Under the pieces are notes generated by a model. It was not told where the DNA came from. It ran no database searches and saw nothing but the letters and a program-made list of their open reading frames with translations. A stretch of 64,000 bases of DNA from Deinococcus planocerae (GTDB lineage: Bacteria > Deinococcota > Deinococci > Deinococcales > Deinococcaceae), in assembly GCF_002869765.1 (NCBI RefSeq), contig NZ_PNOR01000003.1:115422-179421 (forward strand). The letters are read 5' to 3'. Made by a program: the position numbers and the translations under genes. Positions 17,924 through 29,163 of this stretch are shown in pieces (the stretch's first letter is position 1; every line of letters begins with the position of its first letter).

Positions 17924-18418
17924 TCAGTTGTCCACGATGGTGAAGGTGACGGTGGACTGCACCCCGCTCACCGGGCCTTGCAGGTTGGCCTGGGCCTGCC
18001 AGTTCAGCGGGAGGTCCCGCGCCGCCCCGGCGGGCAGGCTGCTCAGGACGTTCACGCTGCCGCCCGCGGGCACGTCGGCGAACCCACCCGCGCCCACCTG
18101 GACCCGCAGGGTGCCGAGCTGGGCGGGCAGGGCCCCGACCGAGGCGGTGACCCGCGAGGTCGTGTTCGTGGAGTAGCTGAGGGTGCCGCCCGTCGCCGCC
18201 CGGAAGGCCGAGAGCGTGTCGCCCGCCGCCCAGTCCGCCGCCGTGAAGCTGAAGGTGACGGCGGCGTTGCTCAGGGCGAGCTGCTTGACGTTCCCGACCG
18301 ACAGCGTGACGGTGTGGGTGCCGCTCGGGGCGGCCCCGGCGAGGCCCGTCAGCAGCAGCGCCGGGGCGAGGAGACTTCTGCGACCGAACCTTGCAGGGCA
18401 CACTCCGAAACGCTTCAC
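17924..18418 (-). CDS. Small secreted beta-rich protein B (possible surface-fibre subunit)
   Basis: A 164-residue exported protein. GTG 18418 is chosen because GGAGGAAGAC precedes it; an in-frame start 36 nt upstream lacks a site. A signal peptide (SLLAPALLLTGLAGAAP) is followed by Thr/Ser/Ala-rich beta strands. It is clearly related to protein A upstream: both have FSFT-x-AD-(W/F), an LP-x-x-L-x-x-L stretch, W-x-x-QANL and a final TVT-x-T strand ending in Asn. There are no cysteines in the mature part. The shared architecture suggests repeated subunits of one structure. Confidence 0.6.
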   Translation of the reverse strand: MKRFGVCPARFGRRSLLAPALLLTGLAGAAPSGTHTVTLSVGNVKQLALSNAAVTFSFTAADWAAGDTLSAFRAATGGTLSYSTNTTSRVTASVGALPAQLGTLRVQVGAGGFADVPAGGSVNVLSSLPAGAARDLPLNWQAQANLQGPVSGVQSTVTFTIVDN

Positions 18419-18487
18419 GTCTTCCTCCGCTTCCTCCGCGAGGTGGGAACCCACCGCCGGGGCTCAGGTGGGTTCCCGGAACTGGGC

Positions 18488-18967
18488 TCAGTTGTGCAGC
18501 AGGGTGGCCGTGACGGTCACGGTGTCGTTCGTGAGGGGGGCGGAGAGGTTGGCCTGGGTCGCCCAGCTCGCGGCGCTGACGGTCGAGCCGGGGGTGACGG
18601 TCAGGGTGTTGAAGGGGTTGCCCTGGGCGTTGGTGAAGGTGAAGGTCTGCCCGGAGACGCTGAACTTGAGGTACTCCAGGCTGGCAGGCAGGGCGGTCGC
18701 GGAGAACTCGACGTACCCGGCCTTGTTCGACATGATCGAGAGCGTGTCGGCGGCGGTCTTTTCCACCGAGGTGTTGCTGCCGTACGTGAAGTCGGCGCTC
18801 GTGAAGCTGAAGAGCACGCCGCTCGCGTTCGCGCCGCTGTGGTCGAAGCTGATCTCGCGGATCGCGGGGATGGTGAACTTGAGGGTCTGGGTGTCCTTGG
18901 GGGCGGCGGCGGCGGTGGCGGTGAGGGCGGCGAGGGCGAGCACGGACAGGGTGGTGACGTTACGCAT
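18488..18967 (-). CDS. Small secreted beta-rich protein A (possible major subunit)
   Basis: A 159-residue exported protein with signal peptide (TTLSVLALAALTATAAAAP) and a strong AGGAGGAA site 7 nt before ATG 18967, suggesting high expression. The mature domain is Ser/Thr-rich with FSFTSADFTYG, SATALPASLEYLKFSV, SWATQANLSAPL and a terminal VTVTATLLHN strand. It is homologous to protein B and shares its C-terminal strand pattern with the divergent protein at 19969. It is first of the small secreted genes after the pilin-like gene. The strong ribosome site makes it the best candidate for a major subunit; that is inference. Confidence 0.62.
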   Translation of the reverse strand: MRNVTTLSVLALAALTATAAAAPKDTQTLKFTIPAIREISFDHSGANASGVLFSFTSADFTYGSNTSVEKTAADTLSIMSNKAGYVEFSATALPASLEYLKFSVSGQTFTFTNAQGNPFNTLTVTPGSTVSAASWATQANLSAPLTNDTVTVTATLLHN

Positions 18968-19063
18968 CTGAAGTTCCTCCTGAGGAAAGTTGCTTGGGCT
19001 CACGCCGTCTGGCGGGGGCCGGAAAGCCGGGTGAAGGGGGTGAAGGGGACCGGGGAGAGGGCC

Positions 19064-19462
19064 CTACCAGGGCACGGTCCAGGTGGAGCCCATGCCGCGC
19101 ACGGACAGGCCGTCGTAGTAAAACCAGTTGCCCGTGACGGACCGGGTGTAGGCGTACGAGCCCGAGGCGTCCTGGCTGAGCCGGCAGCGGTTGACGCTGC
19201 TGCCGAGGGTCAGGTCGATGCCGCTCGCGTCACAGTTGCGCGCGTTCGTGGCCGCGTCTGCCCCCGGGGCGAAAACCCCCAGGTCGCGCACGCTCTCCGC
19301 CTGCAAGATGGCCCGGCGCACCGTCGTTTGCGCCGCCATGTCGTTCGCCGCGCGGCGGGCTCCCAGCAGGTTGGGAATCAGGACCGCCGCGAGCACCCCG
19401 ATGATGGCGATGACGATCAGCAGTTCCAGCAGCGTGAAGCCTTGGGTGAGTGGCTGATGCAT
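19064..19462 (-). CDS. Type IV pilin-like prepilin
   Basis: A 132-residue prepilin. The short leader MHQPLTQG ends in the prepilin-peptidase site G|FTLLELL, with the invariant Glu five residues into the mature protein. A long hydrophobic helix follows (LLIVIAIIGVLAAVLIPNLL). The mature part has two cysteines (NCDASG, NRCRLS) for a C-terminal disulfide loop. AAGGAGGAAG stands directly before ATG 19462, so the longer upstream ORF is not used. Such proteins form type IV pili or type II secretion pseudopili. No assembly ATPase or prepilin peptidase is nearby. Its place at the head of the secreted-subunit cluster may or may not be functional. Confidence 0.88.
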   Translation of the reverse strand: MHQPLTQGFTLLELLIVIAIIGVLAAVLIPNLLGARRAANDMAAQTTVRRAILQAESVRDLGVFAPGADAATNARNCDASGIDLTLGSSVNRCRLSQDASGSYAYTRSVTGNWFYYDGLSVRGMGSTWTVPW

Positions 19463-19788
19463 ACGCTTCCTCCTTGGCGCCGAAACCAACGCCGCGGAGG
19501 TCGCCGGGCGGGTCGGGAAGGGTGAAGACGCCACGCGCCGCACTTGCCCTCCACACTTGGTCTTGCGCTGATCTGGCACGCCGCGGGAGGCGGGTCGTGC
19601 CTGACGGAGGTCGCACCACTGGCTCCACGTCTGGCAGGTGCCCGAATACACCAGACGCTTCTTCGCTCGTCCCCCTGAACATACTCATGAGACTTCACAA
19701 AAGGCTTACATTTAACGTTTCGAGGCGCGGCGGTCTTGGGCCGGGCGTCATGAAGCTCGCCACAAGGCCGGGAGGCGGCCCGGGCCGC

Positions 19789-19794
19789 TAGAGT
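19789..19794 (+). promoter_or_regulatory. Possible -10 box TAGAGT for the 19969 gene
   Basis: TAGAGT would place the RNA start near 19801, exactly at the first leader hairpin, giving a leader of about 168 nt. No good -35 element is seen. Confidence 0.35.
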
Positions 19795-19800
19795 CGCCCC

Positions 19801-19962
19801 AACCGGGACGCCAATCCCGGCTGAGGAAGCGATGAACCTCCCCCCTGATCCGGGCACCTTGGGGGGAGCGGAGCGAGTGGTGCGACCGACCTCACGGCGA
19901 AGGCGATCCGGACGGTCAAGGTCCGGTCGGGTCCGTCCTGTGCGGTTTCTCCTGATCCAGGG
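19801..19962 (+). promoter_or_regulatory. Structured leader RNA before secreted protein D
   Basis: Three perfect stems in order: CCGGGA/TCCCGG (19803-19808 with 19815-19820), CTCCCCCC/GGGGGGAG (19838-19845 with 19861-19868), and CCGGAC/GTCCGG (19908-19913 with 19921-19926). The stretch lies between a TAGAGT box and the GGGGGAA-preceded start codon and has no ORF. It may be a cis-regulatory RNA. I could not match it to a known riboswitch consensus. Confidence 0.45.
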
Positions 19963-19968
19963 GGAACG

Positions 19969-20433
19969 ATGAAGACATTCAGACGAGGGGGGTGCGGGCT
20001 CGCCCTGCTGCTCGCGGCGGTGCTCGGCACGGCCCAGGCGGGGGGCAGCGCGACCCAGACGATCAGGGTGAAGATCGACGCCTTTACCCGCGGAGGGCCG
20101 GAGGCGGCCCAGGTGGCCCTGACCCCAACCCTGCGTGGTCAGGGGCAGATGTCCCCCCTGCGGGCGCAGGGTGTCGGGACGCTGGGCTACACGCGCACCG
20201 GGGAGATGCGCCTCGTCGTGGGCGCGGCCCAGACCCTCCCGACCGGGTGGCTGCTGGAGGTCCGGTTACGCGGGGAGGGGAAAGCGGTGCGGCTCGGCGA
20301 CGCCCACGGTGATCTGGTGGTCTCCGCCCTCCTGCCCGGGGGCACCCGCTCGCTCGCCCTCGATTACGTGCTGGGCGGGGCCCCCGAGGGCGCTGCCGCC
20401 GTTCCCGTGGTGTTCACCATCCTCGACCCCTGA
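19969..20433 (+). CDS. Small secreted beta-rich protein D (divergent subunit-like gene)
   Basis: A 154-residue exported protein with signal peptide (GLALLLAAVLGTAQAGG). The mature part is strand-rich with GTLGYTRTGEMRLVVG and ends SLALDYVLGG...VPVVFTILDP, a C-terminus that matches the strand pattern of protein B (DLPLNW..., TVTFTIVDN). It is transcribed away from the pilin-like gene behind a 168-nt structured leader, so it could be regulated separately from the minus-strand cluster. There are no cysteines in the mature part and no catalytic motif. A role as an extra subunit of the same surface structure is inferred from the shared C-terminal pattern. Confidence 0.55.
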   Translation: MKTFRRGGCGLALLLAAVLGTAQAGGSATQTIRVKIDAFTRGGPEAAQVALTPTLRGQGQMSPLRAQGVGTLGYTRTGEMRLVVGAAQTLPTGWLLEVRLRGEGKAVRLGDAHGDLVVSALLPGGTRSLALDYVLGGAPEGAAAVPVVFTILDP

Positions 20434-20440
20434 GCGGGCC

Positions 20441-21615
<1,175 letters not shown>

Positions 21616-21619
<4 letters not shown>

Positions 21620-22437
21620 GGTTGGACCCGCTCTGCCCGTCCGCCCACCCACACGTCCGCCGCGCCGTCCGGGGCGGGGGTGAACTGCGCCGTCAGCCGC
21701 GAGGGCGCCCCCGGCATCCGCTGCGCCCCTCGGATCATGTTCGTGGTCGTCGGCAGGCGGCCCGTCCCTCCCAGCACCCCCACGAGACAGGCGAACATGT
21801 GACTGCTCGCGCCGTCCTCCAGAAAGCCCTTCAAGGGCCCGAAGGCCCGGAAACTCACGTCCGCCCGGTTGGGCCCGCCCATCGTGAAGAGGATCAACCC
21901 CGTCGTGTCCGTCTCTCGGTTGAGGGACGAGATGGCGTCCGCGTCCGGCGTGAAGCCTTCGAGCGCCGCCGCGTCCGCAACCTCCATGACCAGATTCGGG
22001 CGGCCCGCCGAGGCGACCCACGCGGTTTTTCCAGTCACGCCCAGGGAGGAGAAGTCCGTCTCCACCTCCCGCGCCGTCACGTCCCCCTGGCGCAACAGCC
22101 ACTCGCCGCCGCACAGTTGCGCGGGCATCACCTCCCCGCCCATCGTCACGTCCACCACGTCGAGGAGCACGCCCCGGGGTTGCAGGAAGGCGAGGGCCGC
22201 GAGCGCTCCGGAGTCCGAAGTGCCCTTCTCCTTGTCCGGGGTGAAGACCCGCAGCGACACGCCCGCCACGTCCGCCGCCCCGACGAAGACGGAGAGGGGG
22301 GCGCCGGAACTCGTGGCCCTCGTCTGGAGGTTGTCTGAGGCGTCAGAGAAGACGGCGACCGTTCTGCCGCCCTCTGAGCCGGGCGGGGAGAGGACACGGT
22401 AGAGGGCTGGTGCGGAGGTGACCGTCATGGTCACCAT
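21616..22437 (-). CDS. Divergent PhzF-like isomerase family protein
   Basis: A 273-residue protein resembling the PhzF/diaminopimelate-epimerase-like fold. LRVFTPDKEKGTSDSGALAALAFL (about residues 62-85) aligns with the usual FTP-x-x-E-x-x-x-CGHAT region, but the CGH is replaced by DSG. The C-terminal half has FGPLKGFLEDGASSHMFACL, matching FAP...EDPATGSA. The catalytic Glu usual near residue 45 is not obvious. Function could therefore be altered. ATG 22437 or ATG 22428 could be the start. The gene overlaps the BenE-like transporter, which suggests a shared substrate. Confidence 0.7.
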
Positions 22438-22485
22438 TTCAGCATCCGGCGCGGCGGCGGGCGGCTCCCTTGCCTGCCCCGGCGG

Positions 22486-23704
<1,219 letters not shown>

Positions 23705-23813
23705 CCAAACACCGAGCTTTTCTTGACGTTTGAAAGGTATTGGGGAACCGGGGTGCAGGCACGGTGACCCTTTGCTGAACCTCGTCCTCACGCCCCCTGC
23801 TCTCCGTGCGGCG

Positions 23814-23819
23814 TAGGGT
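23814..23819 (+). promoter_or_regulatory. -10 box TAGGGT, leaderless start of aldo/keto reductase
   Basis: TAGGGT ends 7 nt before ATG 23827, with no ribosome-binding site in between. Confidence 0.5.
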
Positions 23820-23826
23820 TCGGGTT

Positions 23827-24807
23827 ATGACGATGCACAAGCGTTCGTTGGGCCGCACGGGCCTGCAAATCACGGAGATCGGGTACGGCGCGTGGGGCAT
23901 CGGCGCCGACGCGTGGAAGGGCGCGCAGGACGACGAGAGCCTGGAGGCGCTGCGGCGCTACGTCGAGCTGGGCGGCAACTTCATCGACACGGCGATGGGC
24001 TACGGCGACGGCCACAGCGAGCGGCTGGTCGGCCAGGTGGCCCGCGAGCACGAGGGCGTGTACGTCGCCACCAAGATCAGCCCCAAAAACGGGCAGTGGC
24101 CCGCCGCCCCGGAGACGACCGCCGAGCAGGCTTTTTCCGCCGATCACGTGATCCGCTGCACCGAGGCCAGCCTGGAGCGGCTGGGCCTGCCCACCATCGA
24201 CGTGCAGCAGCTCCACGTGTGGAACGACTCGTGGCTGGGGCAGGGCGACTGGCAAGACGCGGTGGCGCAGCTCAAGCGCGACGGCAAGATCCGCCACTTC
24301 GGCATCTCCATCAACGACCACCAGCCGGACAACGCCGTCCGCGCCGTCGAGGAGGGCGTGGTCGAGACGGTGCAGGTCATCTACAACGTCTTCGACCAGT
24401 CGCCGCAGGACCGCCTGCTCGACGCCTGCCGCGCGAACGGGGTGGGTGTGATCGTCCGCGTCGCGCTTGACGAAGGGAGTCTGACGGGCACCATTACCCC
24501 CGGCACCAGCTTTCCGGAGGGGGACTGGCGGAACAACTACTTCGGCGGCGACCGCAAGGTGGAGTTGCAGCCGCACCTGCGGGCCATCGAGCAGGAACTG
24601 GGGATCACGACGAATCAGCTTCCCGAGACGGCCCTGCGCTTCGTCCTCAGCCACCCGGCGGTGAGCACCGTGATCGTGGGGATGCGCAGCGTGCGCAACG
24701 TGGAGCGCAACGCGGCGCTGGCCGACGGGCGCGGCCTCCCCGCCGAGCAGGTCGCGCGGCTCTACGGGCACCGCTGGGACCGCAACTGGTACAACCCGGC
24801 GGACTGA
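23827..24807 (+). CDS. Aldo/keto reductase
   Basis: A 326-residue NADPH-dependent oxidoreductase with the TIM-barrel AKR fold. The catalytic tetrad is visible: Asp in FIDTAMGYG, Tyr in the same segment, Lys in VYVATKISP and His in QLHVWND. The YNVFDQSP and [13 protein letters not shown] segments form the nucleotide site. The sequence is closest in style to the YdhF/general-stress AKR group; substrate unknown. ATG 23827 is chosen for its position 7 nt after TAGGGT; MHKRS, two codons on, is possible. It is divergent from homocitrate synthase. Confidence 0.9.
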   Translation: MTMHKRSLGRTGLQITEIGYGAWGIGADAWKGAQDDESLEALRRYVELGGNFIDTAMGYGDGHSERLVGQVAREHEGVYVATKISPKNGQWPAAPETTAEQAFSADHVIRCTEASLERLGLPTIDVQQLHVWNDSWLGQGDWQDAVAQLKRDGKIRHFGISINDHQPDNAVRAVEEGVVETVQVIYNVFDQSPQDRLLDACRANGVGVIVRVALDEGSLTGTITPGTSFPEGDWRNNYFGGDRKVELQPHLRAIEQELGITTNQLPETALRFVLSHPAVSTVIVGMRSVRNVERNAALADGRGLPAEQVARLYGHRWDRNWYNPAD

Positions 24808-24819
24808 AGGGCAGGGTGG

Positions 24820-24849
24820 GGGGCGGCGTGGGGAAGGTCCCGCCGCCCC
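24820..24849 (+). terminator. Hairpin after aldo/keto reductase
   Basis: Perfect 8-bp stem GGGGCGGC (24820-24827) with GCCGCCCC (24842-24849), 13 nt past the stop, loop 14 nt. There is no U-run. The rest of 24850-25014 shows nothing recognisable. Confidence 0.5.
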
Positions 24850-25014
24850 TCGTCGTGTCTCAAGAGGCTTCGGGAAGGCGAGGGGCAATGGGCCCAGGCC
24901 GGGTGGCTCCCCACTTGCCCAGATGCCCTGTTCGTCCACCCCCCCGGCAGGCCGTCCCGCGAGTCAAGGGGAGGAGGCGAGAGGCGAGGAAAGCGGCTTT
25001 GAACGCAGCTCCCT

Positions 25015-26148
25015 TCACCGCTCCAGCGGCAACTCAACCGGCTGTCCGCCCTCGCGCGACGACCGCTGCATCGCCAACACGATCTCCTGGTCGAGCCGCG
25101 CCTGTTCCCCGCCGTAGGTCGGCTCGCCCCCGGTTCGCACCGCATCCACGAGGCTCAGCAGGCAACCCGCCACCGCGATCTCATCGTCGTGCCACTGGGG
25201 ATTGTGACCCTTGCGGGCGGTGACGAAAGGGTTCTCCCAGATGACGGTGGGGTGTTCGGGGTCCCCGGTGTGGGCGACGATGGAGCGCAGGGCACCGCCG
25301 TCGTTGCGCTCCAGCCTCCGCTCCAGGGTGATGAACTGCGGCGCCTCGCCGTCGGGGGTCAGCAGGGTCAGGCGCTCGTCCTGGCTGTGGGCCATGCCGA
25401 CCGTGAGGCCCATGCCCTTTTCCGCCAGGAAGCGGCTGCTCCGCCACCAGCGCAGAGGCGAGTCGTAGCCCACGCTCGTCCAGTGGAAGACGCCTAGCCG
25501 CCCGTCCTCGAATTCGACGAGGGCGTGTTCTTGCGTCTCGGTGCGCTCCCCGCGCGTGTCGGCCAGGAAGGACCAGTGGGGGGCGAGGCGGTAGTCTCGC
25601 ACCATTCCGACCACCCGCACGGGCCGGGTATCGAAGCCCAGGTAGCTGCGCATCACGCTCACCCCGTGGTAGCCGTGCCCCGCGAAGTCGCTGAAGGAGG
25701 AGTGGACGCGCCCAAATACGCCGGATTCGATCAACTTGAGCTTGATCTGTTCCAAGGGACGGCGGTGGAACTGCTCGGCCACCTCGACCTTGAGACCCCG
25801 CTCCAGCGCCGCCCCGATGATCGCGTCCGCCTCCCGCAGGTCGTGCGCGATGGGCGTTTCGAGCAGGACGTGGAGGCCGTGTTCCACCGCCATCCGCCCG
25901 ACCTGCCCGTTCGCCCCGTAGGCGACGGAGACGATGCCAAGCTGTGCCCCCGTCTCCCGGATCAGGTGGTTGAGGTCGGTGAAGTGGGGGACCCCCAGGC
26001 TTTCCCCCAGCCGCCGCGCCGACGCCTCGCTCCGCCCCCACACCCCGACGAGGGTGACGTGCCCCGGGAGCGCCTTCACGATGGGCCCGTACAGGGAGTC
26101 GGAGCGGGCGGCGGTGCCCACGATGGCGACGCGCAGGGATTCAGGCAT
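25015..26148 (-). CDS. Gfo/Idh/MocA-family oxidoreductase
   Basis: A 377-residue NAD(P)-binding dehydrogenase. The Rossmann domain has [16 protein letters not shown] (position about 8), and [18 protein letters not shown] holds the catalytic-region segment usually written EKP, here ETP. The second half is the mixed alpha/beta substrate domain with [20 protein letters not shown]. Members act on sugars, inositols or their derivatives; the lysine of EKP is replaced by threonine, so catalysis may be changed. Starts at ATG 26148. It stands alone on the minus strand, divergent from the MATE gene. Confidence 0.82.
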   Translation of the reverse strand: MPESLRVAIVGTAARSDSLYGPIVKALPGHVTLVGVWGRSEASARRLGESLGVPHFTDLNHLIRETGAQLGIVSVAYGANGQVGRMAVEHGLHVLLETPIAHDLREADAIIGAALERGLKVEVAEQFHRRPLEQIKLKLIESGVFGRVHSSFSDFAGHGYHGVSVMRSYLGFDTRPVRVVGMVRDYRLAPHWSFLADTRGERTETQEHALVEFEDGRLGVFHWTSVGYDSPLRWWRSSRFLAEKGMGLTVGMAHSQDERLTLLTPDGEAPQFITLERRLERNDGGALRSIVAHTGDPEHPTVIWENPFVTARKGHNPQWHDDEIAVAGCLLSLVDAVRTGGEPTYGGEQARLDQEIVLAMQRSSREGGQPVELPLER

Positions 26149-26296
26149 GGCCCAGGAATACACCCTGGGACGCGCGGGGGGGCTGGCCTTCCCTTCAGGT
26201 TCCGCCGCCTGTCGGGTCGTCCCCGGTGGCGGGACGCGGAGCGGGGCCTTGGTCCGCGCTTAAGACGCCTCGGACCTGTCCCGACGCCCCCCTCCG

Positions 26297-26302
26297 TAGA
26301 GT
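26297..26302 (+). promoter_or_regulatory. -10 box TAGAGT for MATE gene
   Basis: TAGAGT places the RNA start just before the GGAGG at 26310-26314, which lies 8 nt before the TTG start of the MATE gene. Confidence 0.45.
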
Positions 26303-26322
26303 GCCCGGCGGAGGTTTTTCCC

Positions 26323-27690
26323 TTGTTCAGCCCTCACTTACGAGACATCCTGCGGTTGGCCCTGCCCGCGAGCGCGGAGGCCGTGATCCAACTGCTGTTC
26401 AATTTTCTGGCCCAACTGATCGTCGCTTCGCTCGGCGCCGCCGCCGTGGCCGCCGTCGGCTTTTCCAACAACGTCACCCTGATCGCGATCTTCACGCTCG
26501 CCACCCTGGGGACGGGCGCGGGCATCCTCGTCGCGCGGGCGCGGGGGGCGGGGGACCGGGAGGCGGTCGCGCGGACGACCGGCACCGCCCTGCTCCTCGC
26601 CGCCGCCGTGACGCTCGCGCTCGTCCTCGTCCTGAGTGTCTTCGCCCGGCCCGTGCTGGGGGGGCTGGGGGCCCCCGCCGATTTGGCGCAGACCGCCACG
26701 CCCTTTTTCCAGGTCGCCCTCCTCGGGGTGCCCCTGATCGTGCTGAGCGTCGTGGCGGGGAGCGTGCTGCGCTCGCTGGAGCAGCCGCGTGTGCCCATGT
26801 TCGCCACCCTCGTCGCGGCGGCGGTGAACGTGGCGGTGGGGTACGCGCTGGTGCGGGGCGTCGCCGGGTTTCCCCGGCTCGGGCTGGTGGGCGCCGCGTG
26901 GGGCGCTCTCGCCGGGCAGACGCTGCGGGTCGTGCTGCTGGGCGCCTTTCTATACGGGCCGCGCGGGCTCGTGCCCTGGGGCTGGTCGGGGCTGGGAGCC
27001 AGGGGGCGCGCCCTCGTTGGCGAGCTGCTGCACCTCTCGCTTCCCCTGGCCGCCACGCAGCTCGCGTGGAGCGGGGGCAATCTGCTCTACGCCCTCTTTC
27101 TCGCGCGGCTGGGCACGGCGGTGCTGGCCGGGGTCCAGATCGCCAACACGCTGGAGGGTATCTTCATCGTGGCGTCCGCCGGGCTGGTGCCCGCCGCCAC
27201 CGCGCTGATCGGTCAGGCGGTGGGGCAGGGGAACGCCCGGCTGGCGCGCGAGCGGGCGCAGGTGGTCGAGCGCTTCGGGCTGGTGACCGGGGTGGCCTTC
27301 GGCGTGCTGTTCGCCCTCTCGGCCCTGGCCCTGCCCGCGCTGTACCCGGCGGTGGGGGAGGAGGTCAGGCAGGTCGCCCTGAGCGCCATCCTCGTCAACG
27401 CCGCCATTCAGGTCGTGAAGGTCTCCAACCTCGTGCGCGGCGGGGGCATCCTCCCCTCGGGGAGCGACACGCGCGGCGTCCTGATCGGGGACGCCGTGGG
27501 CGCCTTCGCGGTCGGGCTGCCGCTGGCTTGGGCGCTCGCCTTCGGGCTGGGGCTCGGCGTGTGGGGTGTGCTCCTCGCCCGGGTGGCGGAGGAGGTCGCC
27601 AAGGTGCTGATCTTCGCGTGGCGGGCAAAAAAGCTCGCGTGGCCGCGCGTGATCGCCGAGCAGGCGGGGGTAGCGTCGGCCTCGAACTGA
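26323..27690 (+). CDS. MATE family efflux transporter
   Basis: A 455-residue inner-membrane protein with about 12 hydrophobic helices in two related halves, the MATE/NorM fold. The first half has [20 protein letters not shown], and the second [22 protein letters not shown] and [18 protein letters not shown], the usual helix 7-8 wording. MATE pumps export drugs or metabolites using H+ or Na+. TTG 26323 is preferred over further upstream frames because GGAGG precedes it by 8 nt and the hydrophobic domain starts at once. There are no neighbours in the operon. Confidence 0.9.
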   Translation: MFSPHLRDILRLALPASAEAVIQLLFNFLAQLIVASLGAAAVAAVGFSNNVTLIAIFTLATLGTGAGILVARARGAGDREAVARTTGTALLLAAAVTLALVLVLSVFARPVLGGLGAPADLAQTATPFFQVALLGVPLIVLSVVAGSVLRSLEQPRVPMFATLVAAAVNVAVGYALVRGVAGFPRLGLVGAAWGALAGQTLRVVLLGAFLYGPRGLVPWGWSGLGARGRALVGELLHLSLPLAATQLAWSGGNLLYALFLARLGTAVLAGVQIANTLEGIFIVASAGLVPAATALIGQAVGQGNARLARERAQVVERFGLVTGVAFGVLFALSALALPALYPAVGEEVRQVALSAILVNAAIQVVKVSNLVRGGGILPSGSDTRGVLIGDAVGAFAVGLPLAWALAFGLGLGVWGVLLARVAEEVAKVLIFAWRAKKLAWPRVIAEQAGVASASN

Positions 27691-27700
27691 GGACGGCGCA

Positions 27701-27744
27701 AGGGGGCCAGGGGTTCACGGCGAGGGTGCCGCCCCTGGCCCCCT
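27701..27744. terminator. Bidirectional terminator between MATE and MaoC genes
   Basis: Perfect 13-bp stem (AGGGGGCCAGGGG at 27701-27713 with CCCCTGGCCCCCT at 27732-27744), loop 18 nt, between convergent stops. A CCTTTC tract follows on the plus strand. Confidence 0.75.
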
Positions 27745-27749
27745 CCCTT

Positions 27750-28220
27750 TCACGGCCTGCGCTGCATCAGCGCCGTCCGTTTGCAGCGCGCCACCACCTC
27801 GCCCCGCTGGTTGATTGCCCGGTGCTCGACGGTGACGATCCCGGCGTCCGGTCGGCTGCGGCTGTGCCTCACCTCCAGCACCTCCGACTCCGCGCGCAGG
27901 GTGTCTCCGTGGAAGACGGGTTTCGGGAATACCACGTCCGTCAGCCCCAGGTTGGCGACGAGGGTGCCCAGCGTGAGTTCGTGGACGCTCAGGCCCACGA
28001 GCAGGCTCAGCGTCAGGAGGCTGTTCACCAGCGGGCGCCCGAACTCGGTCGTGGCGGCGTACTCGTGGTCGAGGTGCAGCGGCTGCGGGTTCATCGTCAG
28101 CGTGGTGAAAAAGACGTTATCCGCCTCCGTCACCGTCCGCGTGATCCGGTGGCGGATCAGGGTGCCGACCGGCAGTTCCTCGAAGTAGCGGCCCTGGGGG
28201 CGGTTCAGGTCCTCGTTCAC
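27750..28220 (-). CDS. MaoC-like hot-dog dehydratase
   Basis: A 156-residue single hot-dog-fold protein. The motif [22 protein letters not shown] contains the Asp-(x)4-His type catalytic arrangement of R-specific enoyl-CoA hydratases, and [20 protein letters not shown] follows as in MaoC proteins. GTG 28220 overlaps the stop of the CitE-like gene (GTGA). In the ethylmalonyl-CoA and methylaspartate pathways, a mesaconyl-CoA hydratase of this family works with a CitE-type lyase; the pairing here suggests such a C4/C5-CoA step. This is inference, as no other pathway gene is present. Confidence 0.85.
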   Translation of the reverse strand: MNEDLNRPQGRYFEELPVGTLIRHRITRTVTEADNVFFTTLTMNPQPLHLDHEYAATTEFGRPLVNSLLTLSLLVGLSVHELTLGTLVANLGLTDVVFPKPVFHGDTLRAESEVLEVRHSRSRPDAGIVTVEHRAINQRGEVVARCKRTALMQRRP

Positions 28221-29080
28221 GAATGCTCCCCCCGCGCGTGCAGGATCGCCCGCGCCCGCGCCAGCATCGGCTCGTCCACCATCTGCCCCTCGAAGGCGAA
28301 GGCGCCGCGCCCCGATTGGGCCGCCTCGTGAGCGGCGCCCAGCAGACGGCGGGCCCGCGCGGCCTCGGCGTCGGTGGACCCGAAGTAGGCGTGGGCCAGG
28401 GGCACCTGCGCCGGGTGGATGCACAGCTTCCCCGCGTACCCCAGCGCCCGGCCCTGCGCGGCGTCCTCGCGGAAGGCGGCCTCGTCCCCCAGCCGCGTGA
28501 CCACGATGTCGAGGGCGGGCACCCCCGCCAGCCGGGCGGCGAGGGCCACCCGCGAGCGGGCGTACAGCACCTCCAGGTTTCCCGGTGTGCGCTGCCCCCC
28601 CAGGTCGGTCGTATAGTCCTCCGCCCCGAAGTACGCCCACGCCACGGGCGGCACCAGAATCTCCCGCGCGTTCCACACCCCCGCGCCCGTCTCCAGCCCC
28701 GCCATGACGGGCAGGCTCAGGCCCCGCTCCGAGAGTGCCCCCGCCACGAGCCGCACGTCCGCCGCCGACTCCAGCTTGGGGACGACCACGCCCGCGAGTT
28801 CGGGGGTGAGCACGCCCAGGTCGTCCTCGAAAAAGGGCGAGTGCACGGCGTTCACCCGCACGAACACCGCGAGGTGGGGGTGGGCGGCGATCAGCTCACG
28901 CGCTGCGTCCCGCGTGACGGTCCGGGCCGTCGCCTTGGCCTCGGGGTCACTGGGCACGGCGTCCTCCAAGTCGAGGACGACGGCATCCGGCTCGGCGCGG
29001 GGCAGCTTGGCGATCAATTCGGCGCGGTTGCCCGGCGCGAAGAGCACGCTGCGGGGGCGCGGGGTGGGAGAGAGGGTCAA
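28217..29080 (-). CDS. CitE/HpcH-family CoA lyase
   Basis: A 287-residue TIM-barrel lyase of the citrate-lyase-beta/malyl-CoA-lyase family. [32 protein letters not shown] is the CoA-site signature with the metal-binding Asp-Glu; [30 protein letters not shown] and [12 protein letters not shown] complete it. TTG 29080 follows a GGGAG site. The stand-alone CitE types cleave malyl-, methylmalyl- or citramalyl-CoA. It overlaps the MaoC-like gene that follows, so substrate-linked enzymes are likely. Confidence 0.86.
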   Translation of the reverse strand: MTLSPTPRPRSVLFAPGNRAELIAKLPRAEPDAVVLDLEDAVPSDPEAKATARTVTRDAARELIAAHPHLAVFVRVNAVHSPFFEDDLGVLTPELAGVVVPKLESAADVRLVAGALSERGLSLPVMAGLETGAGVWNAREILVPPVAWAYFGAEDYTTDLGGQRTPGNLEVLYARSRVALAARLAGVPALDIVVTRLGDEAAFREDAAQGRALGYAGKLCIHPAQVPLAHAYFGSTDAEAARARRLLGAAHEAAQSGRGAFAFEGQMVDEPMLARARAILHARGEHS

Positions 29081-29163
29081 GTGACTCCCTCCCCGGTCTG
29101 GACGGCGAATTCTGGACTGGGCACGCCCAACAGCATAGTCGGCGGCGGGAAGGCGGGCGGTCC

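Noticed and set aside
19801..19840. Possible cyclic-di-GMP riboswitch (GGGACGCC-type wording)
   Set aside because: The nearby GGGCAAACC and paired helices of that riboswitch are absent; only a generic structured leader can be claimed.
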